DNA of 64,000 nt from Thozetella sp. PMI_491. Taxonomy: Eukaryota; Ascomycota; Sordariomycetes; Chaetosphaeriales; Chaetosphaeriaceae. The DNA lies in contig MU270055.1 in NCBI GenBank assembly GCA_021432635.1, positions 310,001 to 374,000 on the forward strand, read 5' to 3'. Below, in pieces: positions 58,315 to 64,000 of the stretch. The notes beneath the pieces are model-generated. The model made no database searches, was not told where the DNA came from, and worked only from the letters and a program-made list of their open reading frames with translations. The stretch's first letter is position 1, and each line of letters begins with the position of its first letter. A program made the translations under genes and the position numbers.

Positions 58315-59853
58315 TTAATAATCAAAGTAGGGTTCATCGTAGTACTCCGGTTCAGGAAATGCAAAGTGTTCGACCGGGGAGTGGCGCGGAATTTCGTCCG
58401 GCACTTCCTCGACCGGCATGCCGAGGTCTGGTGCAGCATCGTGGGCCAGTTCATAGGTATAGCTTTCGTCGCTAGGCTGTTGGATGAGGCCCTCCTCCAT
58501 TATCCGTAAGATGAGCTGGAAGAGCCCCCGGATGATGTCTTCGCGAGCCTCGGGCTCGTCAACCGGTAGGACCTCGGTGTCTCGCATGTAGGCGATGATG
58601 TCGGCTTGTGCCCCAGAGTCCGAGGCGCAGTATTCTCTCACATACGCGAGGTGCTCCAGGGCCGCGTGCTCCACGTAGGCGCTCCGCGGCCTGGGCGGCG
58701 GAGGTTGTTCAGACCCAAACAGGATGTCCCAGATCCGGAACCAGCGTTCGGATTCCGAGTTGCGCGACACGATATCTCGGATCTGGGCCCACTGGTCTTC
58801 CGTGATGCCGGCAAGCTGGAAGTTGCGGATATCGCACCGTGGACGCTGCGACCGTAGGTGCTGGGTCACCTCGTCTTGGGAGTCAAATACCATGCCGCAG
58901 ACGGGGCAGTGCGGAGGCCGCTGGTGTTTGCGATTAAGATGTTGCTTGACGTAAGAAAGTTTAGAGAGCGTGACGGTTGAGCATTTAACATGTGTGATCG
59001 GGTCGCGCTTATAGAAAGGGCAGGCGAGGGGTGGGCTATGGGGCTGCTTTCGCTGCCTCTTGGAAGAGCGGGGCTCCGATTGATCCTCGTCATCCGACCG
59101 GTCGCCGTCCGACTGGTTTCTCCTTCGCTTGGGCGGAGCGCGCTTTGACGTGGACGACTCCTCGCCGCCGACGAGGGTTTGGCCTGAGGATGGCGGGAGG
59201 GGGGAGGCATGCTGCGCGGCGTACTCGCCAGCCAAGGTCCGCAGAAACAACTCGAGGCTCTGGAAGAAGAGGTGGTCGCCCCCGAGCTTTTGCAGGAGCG
59301 GGCTGTCCTGCACCAACTCGTAGAGGTCGGCGTCGAACCCATCCTCTTCCTCAGGGCCAGGGTCGCCGTAGTAAAAGAGCCATTCTGACTCATCCCCCAG
59401 GTACAGTAGCTTATCCTCCGTCGCGAGCTCCGCGCCAGGCTGGACATCCAGATCGGGGAGGACAGGCTCGGTCGCAGCCGGAGGGCACGCCCAGCCGTCT
59501 TCTTCATCCGAGAAATACCGAGTGGCTGACGCTCCAGTGTCGTGACGAGCGTCGTCAGGCGTCTCGGAACCGTCACGGTGGCCGCGCCGTTCACCGTGTC
59601 CCGGCAGCCGGGGCTTTTCGTCACGGCCGTCGCCGCGGGGTTTCCCACGCCGGTGCAGGACGGGAACGCGAACGCGAGCCGGGTGTGGCCGGCGGCAGCG
59701 AGGGCGAGAGCAAGGGGCCCGTGCCGAGAGCTGGAGCTTGTCCAGTCTGCCCGACAAACGATCCGGGTCGGGCAGGCCCTCCGACTGCAGTGGATAGGAT
59801 ACGCCAGAATCGAGTTGCGGAGCCACGGCGGGCAGCTCTTCATAGACGGCCAT
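58315..59853 (-). CDS. C2H2-like zinc-finger protein sharing the module of the nearby HET protein, 512 aa
   Basis: One intronless frame. Residues 1-110 are basic and low-complexity, 115-220 acidic with some order (EWLFYYGDPGPEEEDGF, GGDHLFFQSLELFLRTLAGE), and 230-270 basic with nuclear-localisation-like KRAPPKRRR and SSKRQRK. The zinc module begins at about 275: ACPFYKRD, then Cys, VKQHLNRKH, HCPVCGMVF, HLRSQRPRC and RWFRIWDILFG near 370. This matches, element by element, the C-terminus of the HET protein at 51748-54153. The last 90 residues are acidic and aromatic. There is no HET, NACHT or kinase domain. It could be a DNA- or RNA-binding nuclear protein, or a partner or decoy of the HET protein; this is inference. 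The start is the first Met; Met further in is possible. Confidence 0.82.
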   Translation of the reverse strand: MAVYEELPAVAPQLDSGVSYPLQSEGLPDPDRLSGRLDKLQLSARAPCSRPRCRRPHPARVRVPVLHRRGKPRGDGRDEKPRLPGHGERRGHRDGSETPDDARHDTGASATRYFSDEEDGWACPPAATEPVLPDLDVQPGAELATEDKLLYLGDESEWLFYYGDPGPEEEDGFDADLYELVQDSPLLQKLGGDHLFFQSLELFLRTLAGEYAAQHASPLPPSSGQTLVGGEESSTSKRAPPKRRRNQSDGDRSDDEDQSEPRSSKRQRKQPHSPPLACPFYKRDPITHVKCSTVTLSKLSYVKQHLNRKHQRPPHCPVCGMVFDSQDEVTQHLRSQRPRCDIRNFQLAGITEDQWAQIRDIVSRNSESERWFRIWDILFGSEQPPPPRPRSAYVEHAALEHLAYVREYCASDSGAQADIIAYMRDTEVLPVDEPEAREDIIRGLFQLILRIMEEGLIQQPSDESYTYELAHDAAPDLGMPVEEVPDEIPRHSPVEHFAFPEPEYYDEPYFDY

Positions 59854-60744
59854 TGTGCGCTCGAATGCCGGCGTGTCGGGCGTGGCGAAAATCGAAAGGC
59901 AGGGCGGCGATGGCGACGGCGACGTTTCTAGGCTGCCAAGTCAGTTAGTCGCGCGTGGGCCGCCTCGCTTCCGTGGGAGGAGAATGGGCCGCCATGATGG
60001 TTTGCCAGCGCGAAGCGGACGAAAGGCAACCAGAGCCTCGCGTTTGGAGGCACATTTGTGCTGGTAGCTAACGTCTTGTTGACAGGCGACGAGTGGTCTG
60101 TCGGACCCGTCTCCTCCCCCTTCGGGTAGAGCGCCACACTCGGGATCCAGCCAATGTTCGCAGCGAGGATGCGCTGTAAGCATGCAGCCTCGGAAGTGCT
60201 TGCTGGCAGCCCAATGCACCCCGATCTCGCATCCCCCCGCTCCTTCCCAAATTTCCCTAAGTTGACGTTCGGGAATTTGCATCGCGACACGCCATTCGGT
60301 GCCTCCATCAACAATTCCGGGCGGCTGTGCCCCTCGGCGCGTCTTCGTGGAAGGTGATGGGGTCGGCGACATCCTTGGACGGGAGCTACGGAGGGGATGA
60401 CGATGGTATTTGACCTCCGATTCCGGGCCTCGAGCACAGAGCTGGGGACGATAGTGGCACTTTGGTGTCGTTAGGGAGGCACACCTTCCTCGCTGTGTTC
60501 TTCACAAATGTTTGAGTCGGACCAAGATAGGTAAGGTATTAGGCATATAAAGCCCCTCTCGTAAACCCAACCCCTAGCGGTTGCTACTGGATCTCAGATG
60601 CTCCCTCGTGAAATCTTGCCTTCAGGCCCGCGCATCTCCATCTCTTGCTCGACAAGCAACGATCGGCGGCCGATCCCCCCCAGCGGTGTGTTTGCAATCT
60701 TAGCTGGCAACTCGCCGCAAGACCTCAACCCAGAAAAAGAAAAT
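59854..60744. other. Divergent intergenic region
   Basis: Promoter space of the zinc-finger gene and of the small spliced gene. A frame of 169 codons on the minus strand (60437-59928) has no recognisable family and no conserved-looking segments, so I leave it out. Confidence 0.45.
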
Positions 60745-61154
60745 ATGGTGGCGTCGTTTACCCAGTCTATACAGTCCGCTGCAGTCAGCTCCATGTCTGG
60801 GTATGTTCCACAAGGCCCCACCCTCCCCGTCGCTCTCTGCGAGTTCGGTGGTACAGGGATCTCTAGTCCTGTAGCAGCGTCTTGATTATTGTGCAAAAGA
60901 GGATAGGCCTATTCCGTATACTAATTCGTTTGGATGTCAGCCCCACCCCTGAGACGCTGGAGCTACGACAGGCAAGAATCGAGGCATGGAAGGCAGAGAA
61001 GGAATGCTACCATGGCTCCACGACCACGAAGGACGCATCGGGCAGGTCTGCGTCGATGTCGGAGAGCGTTCGGAGCAAACGGGAAGCTGCAAACAAAACA
61101 TTATCGGAGTTTGAGGCTAAGTGGCGTCGCACAGCCGGTTTGGAAGGAGCATAG
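60745..61154 (+). CDS. Small hydrophilic protein of unknown function, 89 aa, one intron
   Basis: Exon 1 is 60745-60800 and exon 2 is 60941-61154; the intron starts GTATGT, has a CTAAT branch-like element (about 60921) and ends GTCAG, in phase 2. The joined protein starts MVASFTQSIQSAAVSSMSGP, continues TPETLELRQARIEAWKAEKE, and after a Ser/Thr stretch ends EAANKTLSEFEAKWRRTAG-like. It is predicted mostly helical and charged, with no signal peptide or membrane segment. I do not recognise the family. Clean splice sites, an A three bases before the ATG and non-repetitive sequence speak for a real gene. An in-frame Met at 60598 would give 138 residues. Confidence 0.6.
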
Positions 61155-62630
61155 TACCTACCTTAGGCTGCACAATAGACGTAGACGCAAGTCCCGAATA
61201 GAGCGAGACAAAGGGGGCTATCGGCCCTCGCTGTCCACATTCCTCTTTGTGCCCGTCCCGATTGTAAGTCCAACAATGCGATTGGCTCTATCGATCAGAC
61301 CCTCGGAAGACTTTCTTTTCCCACGCAGGTCCGGACCGGCGATTCTGGACGAAAAAGAGCCGGAGGGAGGGCCATCCCGTAAGGCAGACACCGCCTACGC
61401 CTACGTTCTCAAGTACGTTCTCTCCATCCAGAGGGCAGTCTCATACCCCCCCAGTGTGGCTGCCACGCCTAGCAGCAGGTCTAAGCCTACGGCTGTCGGG
61501 ACCACCGCGGCCTAGATAACGAAGCGGCTTTCCACCTCCATCGCTGCAAGCTCTGGCACGCGCACCGGCTCATCCAGGAGTTCTATGCGCATTGGGGGAG
61601 CCGCTGCGACCCTATCAGCCGCATCGTGAGATTCAGCTGCCATTCTCCTGCCCCCGACACCGGAACTAGATGCGCATGTTTCTATCTCCTCGGGAGGGAC
61701 CGATGGTGCCCCAGGCGCTGTAAGTGCATTCGCCGAGGAGGTCCAGCCTGGAAGTGGCCGAAATGGGCAGGCGCTCTATCCAAAGAGAGCGAGCAGAAGT
61801 AGAGGCGCACAGACTTTTGAGCTCAGGCACAGGAAGCGCCCCCCAAGGTTACGAGCGCGGGACCTCCTGGAAGCCACCTACGGACAAGGCTTACACAACA
61901 GCAGAGTTCCAGTGAACTTCAACCTCCTTCTGAGAGAACCTAACACGCGACGGCCGCAGATGTTTTCAGGCCTCGGCAGCAACGGCTCGATCGTTGCCAG
62001 CCAGTTTAACATGGCCTCACTCATTTTTCTCCATTATTTTTATGCCACATCAAGGGGTTCTCCAGCCAATAAGCCCGTCTCCTCATCCTTCGCTTTCCTT
62101 ACTTTATTCTGGCGTCTTGGGAGAGAGGCTATCAACACCCGAATGCTGTTCTACCTTGTCTGTTCCGCAGTGACAATTCCACTCTCTTGGTTCTCCGAAA
62201 GCTCCACGGAAAGTACGAGTTTTTAGTATTAGCAGCTCCAAGCGGCATAAAACCATACTTCCAAGGAGCATATCTACCGAATCATACATCACATAGCGAG
62301 GGGGTAGAAGGCAGGATGCTCGCCAGAGCACCTGCCTTCTGGAGAAACTTTAGAAAATTTCGCAACCGCTGGTACAACCGGACAGACTGTCACCAGATAT
62401 TATAGATCATGCAAAATTTAGGATTACACTTTCCACCAGGCTTCCTTTAGTCTCGTATCAAACCAACCACTTGACATTCTTTCTCCTCTACCTATCTCCG
62501 GTGACAAATCTGGCAGAGACAAGTAAGTCTCCCGATGGGAGAGATCACCGTCTTCACTCCATCCCAGTCCAACTTCCGATGCACATAGGACCAAAAGACT
62601 CATACACACTCCGAAGTCAACTGATCCAAC
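61155..62630. other. Intergenic region upstream of the transporter gene
   Basis: 1.5 kb with several short plus-strand frames (61270-61515, 61485-61802 without Met, 61912-62226), none of known family. It serves at least as the promoter of the MFS gene; the AT content rises after about 61900. Confidence 0.5.
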
Positions 62631-64000
62631 ATGTCCGGGAACAAAGTATCTCGATGCAGCGAGGAGAACAACGAGAAGCTACCCACCGCAGCTAGCTCGG
62701 CCAACACCGCAACACCCTTAGCCCAGTCTCGACAAGAATTGATCTACCCGGATCTACGACCTCCGGTCCGGGCTGAGAAGTTGCCGGCCCCAGAAGACGG
62801 CCCGAGGGGCATCACAGAGGACGACTGTGCCGGCGAGCTGGGATACTCCTTCTCGGCCCGCAAGAAGTACGCCATCCTGGCCGTGGTATTCTTCGTACAG
62901 GTGTCCATGAACCTCAACACGGCGCTCTACTCGAACGGCCAGAGAGGCATGAGCGAGGAATTCGGCATTCCCGTCTCGGATACCGTATGGGGCGCCGCCA
63001 TCTTCTTGATCGCGTACGCCTTCGGCTGTGAGCTCTGGGCCCCTTGGAGCGAGGAAGTAGGCCGGAAGTGGGTGCTACAGGCCTCGTTGTGCCTGGTGAA
63101 CGTGTTTGGGTTTGTGGTCGCCATGGCGCCAAACTTCCACGCCGTCCTCGCGGGCCGGTTCCTCGGCGGTCTGAGCACAGCCGGTGGAAGCGTTACTCTC
63201 GGCATGGTCGCCGATATGTTCGAGTCGGACGCCCAGGGCCATGCGGTTGCCTTTGTGGTGTTCTCTTCGGTTGGCGGCTCCATCCTCGGCCCGATCGTGG
63301 GCGGGTTCATCGAGGAGTACCTCTACTGGCGCTGGGCTACCTGGATCCAGGTCATCTTCGGCGGCGCCGTGCAGCTTCTGCACATCGTCGCTGTCCCGGA
63401 GACTCGTACGACCTGCATGATGGACAGCATTGCCGAGAAGCGTCGCGAGAACGGTGTCCCGGGGTATGAGAACACTTACGGTCCAAACGAACTGGTCCCA
63501 TTTCGCGAGCGGTTCCATTACAAGGAGTTAATCGAGACGTGGAAGCGGCCGTTCCTAATGTTCATCACCGAGCCCATCGTCCTGGTTCTCTCTCTCCTCT
63601 CTGGCTTTGCGGATGCCCTGATCTTCATGCAGATCCAGAGCTTCGGCCTGGTCTACAGACAGTGGGGATTTGGCTCCGTGCAGATCGGGCTGGCCTTCCT
63701 GTCCATCGGTATCGGCTATGTCCTTGCATGGTTGAGCTTCATCCCGGCTATAAACAGGAACAAGCGGCAGAGGCTTGCAAGACCGAGCTTTGAGAAAGCG
63801 CAGTATGAGTCCCGTTTGTGGTGGCTGTTGTACACCGCCCCGTGCCTTCCCATCGGCCTTCTCATCTTTGCCTTCACCGCCAATGGGCCACCAATTCACT
63901 GGGCTTTCTCCATGTTCGGTGCTCTCGTGATTGGGATTGCCAACTATGCTATATACATGGCAACCATAGACTACATGGTCGCGGCTTACGGGCCGTATGC
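62631..64000 (+). CDS. MFS transporter, DHA1 (drug/polyamine-type), 5' part
   Basis: The frame from the ATG at 62631 (MSGNKVSRCSEENNEKLPTA) stays open to the window end, at least 456 residues, and is cut there. About 80 soluble residues precede the first membrane helix (AILAVVFFVQVSMNLNTALY). WAPWSEEVGRKW near 136-147 is the loop-2/3 motif of the major facilitator superfamily, and SVGGSILGPIVGGFIEEY near 212-230 is the helix-5 antiporter motif of the DHA1 family. A cytosolic loop lies between helices 6 and 7, and at least ten helices are visible. Fungal DHA1 proteins export drugs, polyamines or metabolites at the plasma membrane in exchange for protons. The substrate cannot be read. No regulator of secondary metabolism adjoins it. 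Confidence 0.92.
   Translation, partial: MSGNKVSRCSEENNEKLPTAASSANTATPLAQSRQELIYPDLRPPVRAEKLPAPEDGPRGITEDDCAGELGYSFSARKKYAILAVVFFVQVSMNLNTALYSNGQRGMSEEFGIPVSDTVWGAAIFLIAYAFGCELWAPWSEEVGRKWVLQASLCLVNVFGFVVAMAPNFHAVLAGRFLGGLSTAGGSVTLGMVADMFESDAQGHAVAFVVFSSVGGSILGPIVGGFIEEYLYWRWATWIQVIFGGAVQLLHIVAVPETRTTCMMDSIAEKRRENGVPGYENTYGPNELVPFRERFHYKELIETWKRPFLMFITEPIVLVLSLLSGFADALIFMQIQSFGLVYRQWGFGSVQIGLAFLSIGIGYVLAWLSFIPAINRNKRQRLARPSFEKAQYESRLWWLLYTAPCLPIGLLIFAFTANGPPIHWAFSMFGALVIGIANYAIYMATIDYMVAAYGPY

Noticed and set aside
61485-61802. Cysteine-rich 105-codon frame
   Set aside because: It lacks a start codon and splice evidence, and its Cys spacing matches no zinc-binding pattern I know.

Overview
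This is a window of nuclear DNA from a filamentous ascomycete, most likely a Sordariomycete and plausibly of the order Sordariales. The signs are short GT-AG introns of about 50-170 bases with CTAAC or CTGAC branch points, GC-rich coding sequence between CT-rich and TAGGTA-rich spacers, a HET-domain gene, Zn2Cys6 regulators, and a PRO1/ADV-1-type developmental regulator. There are no operons; spliced genes were assembled by hand from exon frames, and all of those reported close in frame.

Left part (1-19 kb): the last exon of a stress-responsive A/B-barrel protein runs off the left edge. It is followed by a conserved disordered protein (1705-3108, +), a large intronless Myb protein of the REB1/TTF-I type (3949-8550, -), an unrecognised low-complexity protein (10000-12000, -), a mitochondrial-type AAA+ ATPase (13166-14920, +), and a PRO1/ADV-1-family Zn2Cys6 factor with two introns (16758-19052, -).

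Middle (19-34.8 kb): almost 16 kb upstream of the PRO1-type gene holds no gene I can support. It is full of pyrimidine tracts, homopolymers and microsatellites. It is the most unusual large-scale feature of the window and may be an extended regulatory region or may carry non-coding transcripts.

Right part (34.8-64 kb): an ARF-GEF with SEC7 and PH domains (-), D-lactate dehydrogenase (cytochrome) with nine exons (+), a KES1/OSH-type oxysterol-binding protein (-), a second Zn2Cys6 factor (+), a HET-domain protein that ends in a C2H2-like zinc-finger module (-), saccharopine reductase of lysine synthesis (+), a second protein carrying the same zinc-finger module but no HET domain (-), a small spliced gene (+), and an MFS transporter cut by the right edge (+).

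The best candidate for something undescribed is the HET plus zinc-finger protein and its HET-less zinc-finger relative about 4 kb away, with only LYS9 between them. This could be a fungal self/non-self recognition or immune-type pair. The linkage and homology are read from sequence; the function is inference.
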